Shown here: piece by piece, positions 23,633-30,336 of the stretch
How the letters are laid out: every line of letters begins with the position of its first letter
How positions within the stretch are numbered: position 1 is the first letter of the stretch
IMG/VR virus record: IMGVR_UViG_3300010885_010146
Location: 1 to 34,266 of that record
From: a virus
DNA length: 34,266 bases
Reading direction: 5' to 3' (one strand)
The notes under the pieces: generated by a model
What the model was told of the DNA's origin: nothing
Seen by the model: only the letters and a program-made list of their open reading frames with translations
Databases searched by the model: none
Program-made: the position numbers and the translations under genes

Positions 23633-24271
23633 TTAAACGATTAGTTTGTCCGCAGGAACCGAAATGGTCCATGGGATGATTGCGCCGTCGTTATTGACAT
23701 TAACGCTGCTGACTTGTGTCAGAGCGCTAACTGCGGTAATAGGTGTCATTTCACTTACTACACGCACTGTGTAAACATTTCTCATAAGGCGTTTATTTCC
23801 GTTTTCGCCCTCTGACCTGTCTAACTTCACAAACTCCTGTAGGAACATGTGACGTTGTGCTGTGCTAGTACCTAAATCATTAGGTACAGCTAAATACCCG
23901 CGCATAGCGGGAAACTTACTCATTAATTGAAAAGCCAAAGCCCTGTCGTGTCGAGGATGACGCGAGTAGGATGAGACCTGGTATATCAAGTCATACGCAA
24001 TTGGAACCTCGTAGGAGTGCAACTTGGTAGATTGCGTCGCTACAGTACCTTGACGGTCTGAATCGTAATAGATTCCTGACTGTTGCCGGTCTAAAGCGTG
24101 CTGGATATCAATTAATTCTATGATAATAAACGGGTAGTTTTGTGTTCTAATTTCTACATCAGGGTAGCCAAACCATACGCTTACTGGGCGGGTTGGGTTT
24201 TTTTCGTCAGAAACTGTAATCCCGCTAAGATGGCTTTTTAAAGCTGCGTCTTCCGCTAAAATAAATGTCAT
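23633..24271 (-). CDS. Putative tail terminator/completion protein
   Basis: This 212-aa protein precedes the sheath gene, where phages with contractile tails often place the tail terminator (T4 gp3/gp15-like). Its segments NYPFIIIELIDIQHALDRQ, VPIAYDLIYQVSSYSRHPRHDRALAFQLMSKFP and a final strand-rich region (VYTVRVVSEMTPI) fit the mixed alpha/beta fold of such proteins, but no single motif is decisive. It overlaps the preceding 106-aa gene by 4 nt (ATGA). A neck or connector role is an alternative. Confidence 0.55.
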   Translation of the reverse strand: MTFILAEDAALKSHLSGITVSDEKNPTRPVSVWFGYPDVEIRTQNYPFIIIELIDIQHALDRQQSGIYYDSDRQGTVATQSTKLHSYEVPIAYDLIYQVSSYSRHPRHDRALAFQLMSKFPAMRGYLAVPNDLGTSTAQRHMFLQEFVKLDRSEGENGNKRLMRNVYTVRVVSEMTPITAVSALTQVSSVNVNNDGAIIPWTISVPADKLIV

Positions 24272-24588
24272 TTTTTAAACATTTCAGGTGCGTCTTTGAC
24301 AAGGACCTCCAGGGCAGCTATGTTAGCTGCTTCTGTAATATGTTTTTGGAAACCTGGCTTAAACTTACGCATGGCTGCCTTAGCTGGGTTATTAAGGCTT
24401 CCGTACTCAGTGTCCGCAACGCGGTCTGTAAGGGTTGTGGGAATGTTCATTTTTAGAGGCCCAACGCTAATTGCGTTGCTAAGCTCTTCGTCCCAGCCGC
24501 TGCTATCAGCCATATCTTTAAATTGGCTGGTCATCTGAGAGGTTTTGTCAGAAAGATTTTGTTTAAATAAGTTTTTAAAGTCAGTCAC
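24268..24588 (-). CDS. Hypothetical neck/tail-completion protein
   Basis: I do not recognise this 106-aa protein. The start is helical and polar (FKNLFKQNLSDKTSQM), the middle has a short proline/threonine part (MNIPTTLTDRVADTEYG), and the C-terminus is a long basic helix (AAMRKFKPGFQKHITEAANIAALEVLVKD). Initiation is at GTG (24588-24586) with AGGGG a few nt upstream, and the codon directly follows the stop of the 40-aa gene. Being coupled to the terminator-like gene and lying before the sheath, a head-tail joining or tail-completion function is likely but unproven. Confidence 0.65.
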   Translation of the reverse strand: MTDFKNLFKQNLSDKTSQMTSQFKDMADSSGWDEELSNAISVGPLKMNIPTTLTDRVADTEYGSLNNPAKAAMRKFKPGFQKHITEAANIAALEVLVKDAPEMFKK

Positions 24589-24589
24589 A

Positions 24590-24712
24590 CTAGCCCCTGT
24601 GAAGAAGCGTCGCAGCTAAAAAACCTACCCAAGTACTATACGAAAGCTCGTTGCCATGGATTGCTCCATGATAAAACTCACTGTTATCCGCGTGGGAAAC
24701 ACGTTGAGACAT
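24590..24712 (-). CDS. 40-aa mini-gene at the head of the tail operon
   Basis: This frame encodes 40 residues (MSQRVSHADNSEF ... STWVGFLAATLLHRG). It has an excellent ribosome site (AAGGAG six nt before ATG), starts about 85 nt after an intrinsic terminator and its TAG lies 1 nt before the GTG of the next gene. The N-terminal half is polar with several His; the C-terminal half is moderately hydrophobic and could be a helix. No family recognised. The placement makes it the first gene of the tail transcript. Confidence 0.65.
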   Translation of the reverse strand: MSQRVSHADNSEFYHGAIHGNELSYSTWVGFLAATLLHRG

Positions 24713-24790
24713 TACATTCTCCTTGGGGGAGCTGGGCACTAATTCGCAAGGGTAGATCAGTTCCTGCAGTGGAACTAATACAATGGTAAA

Positions 24791-24816
24791 TGAAAAAGGG
24801 CCCTTTTGGGGCCCTT
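24791..24816 (-). terminator. Intrinsic terminator before the tail operon
   Basis: On the minus strand AAGGGCCC (24816-24809), a 5-nt loop and GGGCCCTT (24803-24796) form a perfect 8-bp stem followed by more T residues. It lies 14 nt past the stop of the 110-aa protein and should end the fibre-block transcript. Confidence 0.9.
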
Positions 24817-24829
24817 AGTCAAATTAGTT

Positions 24830-25162
24830 TTACGAACTTAATGTGTTTACGTAAGAGGATAGAACAATACAAGAGAATGTAATAGCAGGTGTAGTTGATG
24901 CCATTGCATAAATAGCATCCCCACTATTTGCCCAGAATTGAATAACATTTGCTGGGCTAGTAGCCGCAGTTCCAACAACAGCTGGAATCTTAAGTCCGCC
25001 ATCAGCGCTACCAATAGCAGCTAGGCTGCTATCTCCAATAGTAATAGCCGCGCTAGTATCGCGGTTTTGTACAGTAATGTACGCTGGGGTAGCCCCCCTA
25101 GGAACTGTATAGAGAAGCGTTGGGGTAGTTGCTACCGATACGCTAACGTGGTCAAGAGCCAT
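24830..25162 (-). CDS. Small beta-rich virion-type protein (decoration-like)
   Basis: This 110-aa protein is almost wholly beta sequence: VSVSVATTPTLLYTVP, then PAYITVQNRDTSAAITIGD, VIQFWANSGDAIYAM and AITFSCIVLSSYV. This pattern (a jelly-roll-like small sandwich presenting 'VQNRDTS...ITIGDSS') occurs in small structural or head-decoration proteins of phages. The protein at 32015-32344 is similar in size and style but not clearly homologous by eye. It overlaps the last of three Cys-rich mini-genes (TAATG) and is followed by a terminator. Confidence 0.6.
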   Translation of the reverse strand: MALDHVSVSVATTPTLLYTVPRGATPAYITVQNRDTSAAITIGDSSLAAIGSADGGLKIPAVVGTAATSPANVIQFWANSGDAIYAMASTTPAITFSCIVLSSYVNTLSS

Positions 25163-25314
25163 TACTTCTTACCCTTTTTTTGTAAGAAAGCTGGTTTTTT
25201 ATCATCCTTCTTAGGATCAGCTTTCTTAGTTGAGCATGAGCACTTTGCTTTACCGCAAGTCTTGCACTTAGTTGCTGGACAAGTGCATTTTGCTTTACCG
25301 CATTTTTTACACAT
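25162..25314 (-). CDS. 50-aa Cys/Lys-rich mini-protein with duplicated CGKAKCxC motif
   Basis: The frame encodes 50 residues starting MCKKCGKAKCTC. A near-repeat follows: CKKCGKAKCTC then CKTCGKAKCSC. The eight cysteines make four CxxC or CxC pairs, suggesting a small metal-binding knuckle, perhaps with two sites. The rest is Lys/Asp-rich (KKADPKKDDKK, then LQKKGKK). ATG overlaps the TAA of the preceding mini-gene and its TAA overlaps the next ATG. Too short to be picked up by length-limited gene finders. Function unknown; nucleic-acid binding or a virion metal-binding role is possible. Confidence 0.7.
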   Translation of the reverse strand: MCKKCGKAKCTCPATKCKTCGKAKCSCSTKKADPKKDDKKPAFLQKKGKK

Positions 25315-25430
25315 TATTTCTTACCAGATTTCTTTGTAGTAGTTTTCTTAGCAAATTTCTTATTAGCAGCGGAAAGAGTCTTCTGCCCGTGCTTGTTCTT
25401 TGGGGCTCCACAGCCGCATGTTGCGCACAT
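25314..25430 (-). CDS. 38-aa Cys/Lys-rich mini-protein
   Basis: The frame encodes 38 residues beginning MCATCGCGAPKNKHG, followed by a basic tail (NKKFAKKTTTKKSGKK). The N-terminal CxxCxC motif matches that of its upstream neighbour (MCALCGCG), so the two are probably paralogues. It is linked on both sides by TAATG overlaps, which argues for real, coupled translation. The +16 to +18 net charge range of such a small protein suggests nucleic-acid contact, but that is inference. Confidence 0.7.
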   Translation of the reverse strand: MCATCGCGAPKNKHGQKTLSAANKKFAKKTTTKKSGKK

Positions 25431-25600
25431 TATTTCTTTTTCTTTCGCAACGCGGCTAAATCAGAAGCCTCAATCTTATTTGGGTTTCCAGCTTTTCCAG
25501 CAATTTTACTTTGCTTTGGGGATAGCTTCTTTGCAGCGCCCTTGCCCTTGCCGTATCCAACTTGACCTTTTTTCATTCCACATCCGCATAATGCGCACAT
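25430..25600 (-). CDS. 56-aa Cys/Lys-rich mini-protein
   Basis: This 56-aa protein starts MCALCGCGMKKGQ, continues with Gly/Lys-rich sequence (GYGKGKGAAKKL), then a helical basic part (SPKQSKIAGKAG) and an AALRKKKK end. I chose ATG 25600 because AAAGGAG lies at a proper distance; a longer frame to 25636 has no such site. The CxxCxC head recurs in the next gene. It is the first of three coupled Cys/Lys mini-genes. Function unknown. Confidence 0.75.
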   Translation of the reverse strand: MCALCGCGMKKGQVGYGKGKGAAKKLSPKQSKIAGKAGNPNKIEASDLAALRKKKK

Positions 25601-25649
25601 AACAACTCCTTTGTTTTTAGTGTGTTGTTTGAACAAGCTAGCTTATAAG

Positions 25650-26057
25650 CTATGCTAATCCAAGTGTTGTAACAGTTCCTGAAGAGCCTCTGTACTTCAG
25701 AGCTCCTGCTTCTACGTAAAGAATACCACCACCAGCTAAATTAACGCTAGGTGCTGTTGCATTTGTAAGACTCACGGTTCCGGTAAAAGTAGGGGTTGCG
25801 CTAGGGGCTTTAGTATCTATCTGTGTTTGAATAGCAGAGGTAACCCCGTCAACATAAGCAAGTTCAGTAGAGGTTACGTTACCTATTGAAGTCGTAGACG
25901 GAAGAACAACTGTGCCAGTAAAAGTAGGTGAGGCTTTAGCTGCGTACGTGGACGCCGCTGTTGTAGTTTCTAATTTGTTAGTATCTAAAGCAGTAAGTGC
26001 AGTGTTTAGGGTAGTACCCCATCCGCTAGCGCCAAGCGCTGGGTTAGTAATTGCCAT
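25650..26057 (-). CDS. Short tail-fibre-like protein
   Basis: This 135-aa protein has features of phage tail-fibre shafts: [22 protein letters not shown] at the start, [15 protein letters not shown] and [15 protein letters not shown] as a repeated unit, and [25 protein letters not shown] between them. These repeats usually form trimeric beta/coiled stalks. At 135 aa it is much shorter than a full fibre, so it may be a small accessory fibre or a stalk for another tip. It follows the connector-like gene by 2 nt. Confidence 0.75.
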   Translation of the reverse strand: MAITNPALGASGWGTTLNTALTALDTNKLETTTAASTYAAKASPTFTGTVVLPSTTSIGNVTSTELAYVDGVTSAIQTQIDTKAPSATPTFTGTVSLTNATAPSVNLAGGGILYVEAGALKYRGSSGTVTTLGLA

Positions 26058-26059
26058 AA

Positions 26060-26626
26060 TTAGCCTCCATAAATTCCGTAGCCATATGTACCTTCTCCAT
26101 ATAAAGTTATAGCTGACGCATAATCTTGAAATTGAGAGTCATTAACCATTTCTTCAGGCATAATCTGACGACAATCCAGAGAAACCACGGTAAACTTCTC
26201 TAATACAATACCACGTAGCTGTGACAAAAGTGGTCGGTATACCTGACCTTGCCAAACAATGCGGTCACGATTTAGCGGGTCTGGGTTGGTAAACAGAGTA
26301 GGTAATGCCCTAGAAAGCTCTTCTTTATCAATGGTGATGTGCAAAGAGTCAGCGTTGTAGAAACCTTCACGGCTGTGCTCTACGGTACCGTGTTTAATAA
26401 CAGATCTAATAACAGGTACAAGAATTGGGGAATACCATTGTCGGCCTACGCCATCACTACTGCCAACGTCATAAATTGGGTCTACTACAGTAGTTGCTGA
26501 GTCAAATTGATACCACAGAACTTCAGAACCTACGGGATTAGTTAAGTCCTTACTAATAGCATCGTGAATTTGGGAATGCTCAAAATCGGTGTCAAACCTA
26601 CCGCCCGGGGTATAGGGCTTACTCAT
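26060..26626 (-). CDS. Putative connector/virion structural protein
   Basis: This 188-aa protein is conserved-looking but not firmly identified. Segments include [70 protein letters not shown], and [35 protein letters not shown], with a Gly/Tyr-rich tail ([10 protein letters not shown]). The strand-rich pattern with a central '[10 protein letters not shown]' resembles head-tail adaptor or stopper proteins. Translation is coupled to the 34-aa gene by ATGA. A baseplate or fibre role remains possible. Confidence 0.5.
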   Translation of the reverse strand: MSKPYTPGGRFDTDFEHSQIHDAISKDLTNPVGSEVLWYQFDSATTVVDPIYDVGSSDGVGRQWYSPILVPVIRSVIKHGTVEHSREGFYNADSLHITIDKEELSRALPTLFTNPDPLNRDRIVWQGQVYRPLLSQLRGIVLEKFTVVSLDCRQIMPEEMVNDSQFQDYASAITLYGEGTYGYGIYGG

Positions 26627-26727
26627 GAACTAAATTTATCTGCGTTAATTCGAGCCGAGGTTAAGCACTCCCAGTAGTCTGCGTGATTTTTGGTTTTACA
26701 CCATACACTGCAATTTTCTCCAGCCAT
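26623..26727 (-). CDS. 34-aa Cys/His mini-protein
   Basis: The frame encodes 34 residues (MAGENCSVWCKTKNHADYWEC then [13 protein letters not shown]). Cys6, Cys10, His15 and Cys21 form a C-x3-C-x4-H-x5-C pattern that could bind one zinc. Its ATG starts one nt after the glycosyltransferase stop and its TGA overlaps the next ATG (ATGA), strong evidence of coding. From memory, similar 'ENC..WC.T..H' mini-proteins occur in some actinobacterial phages, but I cannot confirm this. Function unknown. Confidence 0.7.
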   Translation of the reverse strand: MAGENCSVWCKTKNHADYWECLTSARINADKFSS

Positions 26728-26728
26728 G

Positions 26729-27775
26729 TTAGGCCTCTCGGTAGTAATCAAGATTATTTTTAAGCCGTTCATCATTAGGAGACAGCGCTAAAGCTTTTTC
26801 TCCGTATTCAAAAGCTAAATCAAGTTTACCTAAATGATAAGCCGAAATAGCGGCTAAGTCATACGGTTTACCTCCCCAAGCTTCAGCCTCGCACATGTAG
26901 TCCAACGGTTTTTCTTCAATAGCTAACGCTGCTTTAGCTTGTTCTAAACAAGACTCCCAATTAGAAATCTCGTAGTAGTATTGGGCTAAGTCCACTAAAC
27001 TCTCACGTCGGTAAGACTCTTTAAGTGATTGTTTAAGCCAAACTTCTTTAGACTCTGGCTCACATTCGGCTAGAAGTCGCATGGCTCCGCCACGCTCTAC
27101 ATTCCAACAAGCCGTAGGGAGAGCAAGATACCTTTTTAGTTGTACCGTAGCTTCTTCAAACTTTTTATAAAAGTACAATTCTCTTCCGTAATAAAAGGCA
27201 TTACGGTCATTATGTGGGTCTTCTTGAACTGAAACAGCCAACAACGGAAGGTACTCTGAACGGCTTTTTGTTGAATCAGGGTGGTGGTGAATCTCTAAGC
27301 CGTTCCAATGCTCAACTTGTTCTATGCGATCACAAAGCATTACCTCATGTACGGGGTGTTTCCACCTATACCCGTGACGAGAGTGGATCTTATCCCCACC
27401 GTATTGTAGACCTGGGGTACCGTCAGGATTCCAACTCCAAGTGTATTTATACCTAGGGCGGGTAGCTTTTGCTTCAAATGATTTTTCTAGCTCTGCTCGC
27501 CAACCTGGAAGTAAAATTTCGTCAAGGTCTAAAGCTATGCAGTAATCAATATTGTCTGGTATATAGGCAAGAGAAGCGTTACGAGCATCGTCAAAACGCC
27601 AAGGTTTTATAGAGATAGTGGGTACATTTATACCAAGACTTTTAGCAAGTTTTACGGTTTTATCAGTAGAACCAGTATCGGCGATAAGTAAATAATCAGC
27701 GTCTTTAGCTGATTCATACCAGCGCTCTACAAACTGCTCTTCGTTAAGGGCAATGGCATAAACAGCAATTTTCAT
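26729..27775 (-). CDS. Family 2 glycosyltransferase with C-terminal TPR-like repeats
   Basis: This 348-aa protein transfers a sugar from a nucleotide-sugar donor. The N-terminal GT-A domain has ALNEE (9-13), DTGSTDKT (33-40), a FDDARNASL segment and DLDE (83-86) as the metal-binding DxD motif, then HPVHEV near 135. Residues from about 190 on form helical hairpins of TPR type (NAFYYGRELYFYKKFEEATVQLKRYL, LAQYYYEISNWESCLEQAKAAL, LAAISAYHLGKLDLAFEYGEKAL). This GT2+TPR combination is typical of enzymes that glycosylate proteins. Lying inside the fibre block, it may modify phage fibres or the host surface. A small hairpin precedes the start and no good ribosome site is visible. Confidence 0.87.
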   Translation of the reverse strand: MKIAVYAIALNEEQFVERWYESAKDADYLLIADTGSTDKTVKLAKSLGINVPTISIKPWRFDDARNASLAYIPDNIDYCIALDLDEILLPGWRAELEKSFEAKATRPRYKYTWSWNPDGTPGLQYGGDKIHSRHGYRWKHPVHEVMLCDRIEQVEHWNGLEIHHHPDSTKSRSEYLPLLAVSVQEDPHNDRNAFYYGRELYFYKKFEEATVQLKRYLALPTACWNVERGGAMRLLAECEPESKEVWLKQSLKESYRRESLVDLAQYYYEISNWESCLEQAKAALAIEEKPLDYMCEAEAWGGKPYDLAAISAYHLGKLDLAFEYGEKALALSPNDERLKNNLDYYREA

Positions 27776-27781
27776 AACGCT

Positions 27782-27796
27782 AGCTTACTTTAAGCT
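27782..27796 (-). promoter_or_regulatory. Small hairpin upstream of the glycosyltransferase gene
   Basis: AGCTTA-AAG-TAAGCT forms a 6-bp palindrome with a 3-nt loop in the 24-nt gap before the glycosyltransferase ATG, a few nt upstream of the start. There is no Shine-Dalgarno for this gene, so the hairpin may affect translation; it may also be chance. Confidence 0.3.
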
Positions 27797-27799
27797 GGA

Positions 27800-28036
27800 T
27801 TACAGTTCTTCTATTACGGGTGCTACGAATACGTCGTTGGCTTCATCGTAAGAGTAACCAATTCCAGCATAGACACCGCGGATATTTCCATTGTAGGAAG
27901 TGCGAACACACTTCTGCCCACGGAAGTTTCCGTACCATTCTTCTGGGGTTAAACCCTCAATTAATTCAGTTTCGTCAATGCCAGTAATAACCTCAGTTAC
28001 TGTGTTGTTACTGTCTAAAAATGCGTAATGTGCCAT
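27800..28036 (-). CDS. Small conserved-type phage protein (MAHYAFLD family)
   Basis: This 78-aa protein begins MAHYAFLDSNNTVTEVITG, contains EEWYGNFRGQKCVRTSYNGNIRG and YAGIGYSYDEANDVFVAPV. From memory this pattern matches a small protein found in many aquatic phages, often near fibre genes, of unknown function; usual members are longer, with an insert between the RTSYN and YAGIG parts. A virion-associated role is likely from context. Ribosome site is weak. Confidence 0.75.
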   Translation of the reverse strand: MAHYAFLDSNNTVTEVITGIDETELIEGLTPEEWYGNFRGQKCVRTSYNGNIRGVYAGIGYSYDEANDVFVAPVIEEL

Positions 28037-28072
28037 TATATATTAGTGTTACCTTTCTTGTTCTACAAGCCA

Positions 28073-28636
28073 TTAGAACTCAATCACAGTAATGTTTGAA
28101 ATTGCCCTAAAATTGGCCGCATTATCAGTATCAGTGGCGCTCCTGTTAATTGCTATTGTTCCCGCGGCGTTTTGATAGCATTGTATTTTGTATGTTATGG
28201 CTGAAGTTGTTGCTGGACTGTCTAAAAATAGCAATGGAATAGTAGCGTGCGTTGCCGTGCCAGTTGCACCACTATTTAAATATCTACCGCTGGTTACAGA
28301 TGTTCGTGACCCAGCAGTATCACCAATGCCTATTGGTGTTGCGCCTCGCATAAGCCGTAACGCCACAAGAACATCGGCACTTGCACCTACATCAACATTA
28401 GCCATAATAAGTATATTTTTTGCACTTGTACTTGGGGTAATGGTTACTGATAATCCAGTAATGTCTGTCCAAGTTGCATTGGCGGTAGTCGTAAAAGTAT
28501 CAGATTTTGTGGTGCTTAAAGAACGTGGTAGGGCAGTGTTCATCTGCGCTGTGGTGGAGTATGCAGTCAGGTCTGTCTGCGCTGAGGCAAGTTCTACAAA
28601 CTCTGTACCAGTCCAGACTCTAGCCTTTTTAGCCAA
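28073..28636 (-). CDS. Tail-fibre-like structural protein
   Basis: This 187-aa protein has a short N-terminal stalk region (MAKKARVWTGTEFVELASAQTDLTAYSTTAQMNTAL) and a C-terminal beta domain from about 45 on. The domain includes ATWTDITGLSVTITPSTSAKNILIMANVDVG, LVALRLMRGATPIGIGDTAGSR and FLDSPATTSAITYKIQCYQNAAGTIAINRS. This tip-like domain is familiar from fibres and virion proteins of aquatic phages. It overlaps the preceding 72-aa gene by 8 nt. Receptor binding is inferred. Confidence 0.75.
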   Translation of the reverse strand: MAKKARVWTGTEFVELASAQTDLTAYSTTAQMNTALPRSLSTTKSDTFTTTANATWTDITGLSVTITPSTSAKNILIMANVDVGASADVLVALRLMRGATPIGIGDTAGSRTSVTSGRYLNSGATGTATHATIPLLFLDSPATTSAITYKIQCYQNAAGTIAINRSATDTDNAANFRAISNITVIEF

Positions 28637-28847
28637 TTAAGGCACCTACTTCATCTTCAGTTAGTCCTAGCTCAGCTAGTTTTGCTAGCGCTGAGACACG
28701 AGCAGCAGCCTTGGCATCTTGTTCTGCCTGTCGTGCTACTGCTTCTGCTTGCATGACTTCACGGTCAGCAATCTCTTGCGCTGTGAATGGTCGTTCGTAT
28801 GACTCGCCTGTAGCGGCATCAACGATTAGTGCTTTTAGTTCTTCCAT
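28629..28847 (-). CDS. Small helical fibre-associated protein
   Basis: This 72-aa protein starts MEELKALIVDAATGESYERPFTAQEIADRE and then forms a long Ala/Glu/Arg-rich helix (MQAEAVARQAEQDAKAAARVSALAKL) ending GLTEDEVGALIG. Such small proteins are common next to tail-fibre genes, where they may act as fibre-assembly factors or structural linkers; the role is not proven. AAGGA lies before the ATG. Confidence 0.7.
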   Translation of the reverse strand: MEELKALIVDAATGESYERPFTAQEIADREVMQAEAVARQAEQDAKAAARVSALAKLAELGLTEDEVGALIG

Positions 28848-28857
28848 GATTATTTCC

Positions 28858-29379
28858 TTACTTCTTGTATCCGTAGACGGAGATGGTTCCAGTAATGTTA
28901 TTTGCGGAAGGATAAAAAGTTAAACCATCAAAAGGTGTTGCTGTTGTGTTGTAACCTGATACTTGTATACCAAATCCGTCTCTCGTTGACCGAATAAAAA
29001 AACTTTTAAGAGCAGAATTAAACGGATTATATAATTCAATCTCAATACTGTGTTTATTTGTTACTGACGGAGCACCCACATATATTTCCGAGTCACCTGC
29101 GCTATTTGACGAAACTGCGGCAGTAGTAGTAGCCGTTGTAGTTGTGTCAGTTCCACCAAAATGGTAAGTGGTAGTGGATAAATCTGCACCAGAAGCACGC
29201 AATCTAACAAAAGCATTTTGAGAAGAAGTTGAAATATTAACATTGCTATAAATAATTTTGTAATTATCATAGGTTGCATTAAACACATTATTTATTGAAA
29301 CACTTGAAACTGCGCTAAAAGTAGTTGTGTTCAACAACACCAATCCACCCTGACTGGCTACATCTCTCGCTCTTGTCAT
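28858..29379 (-). CDS. Fibre-tip protein sharing a domain with the upstream gene
   Basis: This 173-aa protein begins MTRARDVASQGGLVLL and consists mainly of one beta domain: SSVSINNVFNATYDNYKIIYSN ... SIEIELYNPFNSALKSFFIRS ... TGTISVYGYKK. The same domain forms the C-terminal half of the neighbouring upstream protein (29389-30336). The AGGAG ribosome site includes the stop codon of that gene. It is a likely receptor-binding tip or a separately made extra copy of it. Confidence 0.75.
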   Translation of the reverse strand: MTRARDVASQGGLVLLNTTTFSAVSSVSINNVFNATYDNYKIIYSNVNISTSSQNAFVRLRASGADLSTTTYHFGGTDTTTTATTTAAVSSNSAGDSEIYVGAPSVTNKHSIEIELYNPFNSALKSFFIRSTRDGFGIQVSGYNTTATPFDGLTFYPSANNITGTISVYGYKK

Positions 29380-29388
29380 ACCAATCTC

Positions 29389-30336
29389 CTACTTGTATCC
29401 ATAGACTTTGATGGTTCCGCCAGTTAAAGTTCCGCTTACTGTCGATAATGTAAAAGCCGTATATGAAGTTGTATTATCTAAATAACCTGACAACATGCCA
29501 GCAGCACCACCGGATACGTTTACATAAAGTGCATTGAAAAAAGTTTTTGCAGTTAAAAAAGGACTAATTAAATCAAAAGAACTTGAAACATTTGCAGTAT
29601 TGCTATTTCCTACTGTATTAAAAAAAGCAGCGTTTGCAGCGGCATTTTGAGTTGAGTATGTTCCACCTGAAAACAATGATGCAACCGTTGTGTAATAATA
29701 ACCAGTTGCAGTTGAACCTAAAGTCATGTTAATAACTGTTGATGCTGAAGGTACTGTATTAGCAATAACGACTTTGTAAGCATCATATGTTGCACTAAAC
29801 GCATTAGATACAGTTACGGAACTTACGGCAGTACCAACGGTAGCGCTAGCAACCAACACCAACCCAGTTGTACTTACTGGACTCTTGGCATCAAGTAGTG
29901 AACTAATCTGTGACTGTGTGTAAGTATCACCAACGCTGTAGGCAATGATGGACTCAACCATTACTACATCACTGGCGACTAGCGCTGTTAATCCTGTAAC
30001 AGTTGTGCCAGTTGTAGCTGTGTAATCTGATCCACGAACCTGTAAGACACCGTTAATGAATACGCTTTCGTATCCTGGTGTGTACTTCAGCGCTAGAGAA
30101 TTGTTGTCAGTACCACTTAAAGTAGTTTCTCCACCAGACATTGTTTTAGTCCAGCGATAGTAAAGAGTTGAATCAACACTAAGTACATCTTCATCGCTAT
30201 CAATCCAGATGTCACCGGTAGCTGGGGAACTTGGTTGACTCGCTTGGTACTTAAATGGAGATACAACGGCAGCTTGGCCGATCTCAACCCATTCGTTTGC
30301 AGCAGCATCCCATACATAACCTGGTCTAGTTGTCAT
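29389..30336 (-). CDS. Tail-fibre protein with attachment-type N-terminus and tip domain
   Basis: In this 315-aa protein, residues 1-60 carry a motif common in phage fibres, PGYVWDAAANEWVEIG ... [17 protein letters not shown]. Residues of about 65-150 form a beta region (NNSLALKYTPGYESVFINGVLQVRGSDYTATTGTTVTGL), familiar from other fibres. Residues of about 157-315 are the tip domain shared with 28858-29379 (VTVSNAFSATYDAYKVVIANT ... TGGTIKVYGYK). It overlaps the glycine-rich adhesin as ATGA. A host-recognition role is inferred. Confidence 0.8.
   Translation of the reverse strand: MTTRPGYVWDAAANEWVEIGQAAVVSPFKYQASQPSSPATGDIWIDSDEDVLSVDSTLYYRWTKTMSGGETTLSGTDNNSLALKYTPGYESVFINGVLQVRGSDYTATTGTTVTGLTALVASDVVMVESIIAYSVGDTYTQSQISSLLDAKSPVSTTGLVLVASATVGTAVSSVTVSNAFSATYDAYKVVIANTVPSASTVINMTLGSTATGYYYTTVASLFSGGTYSTQNAAANAAFFNTVGNSNTANVSSSFDLISPFLTAKTFFNALYVNVSGGAAGMLSGYLDNTTSYTAFTLSTVSGTLTGGTIKVYGYK

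Noticed and set aside
24717-24790. Possible tRNA or small RNA gene after the terminator
   Set aside because: A short inverted repeat is present but no cloverleaf or T-arm consensus could be built on either strand.
25601-25636. Twelve-residue N-terminal extension of the 56-aa Cys/Lys protein
   Set aside because: AAAGGAG is positioned for ATG 25600, and the MC start is shared by the two paralogous mini-genes.
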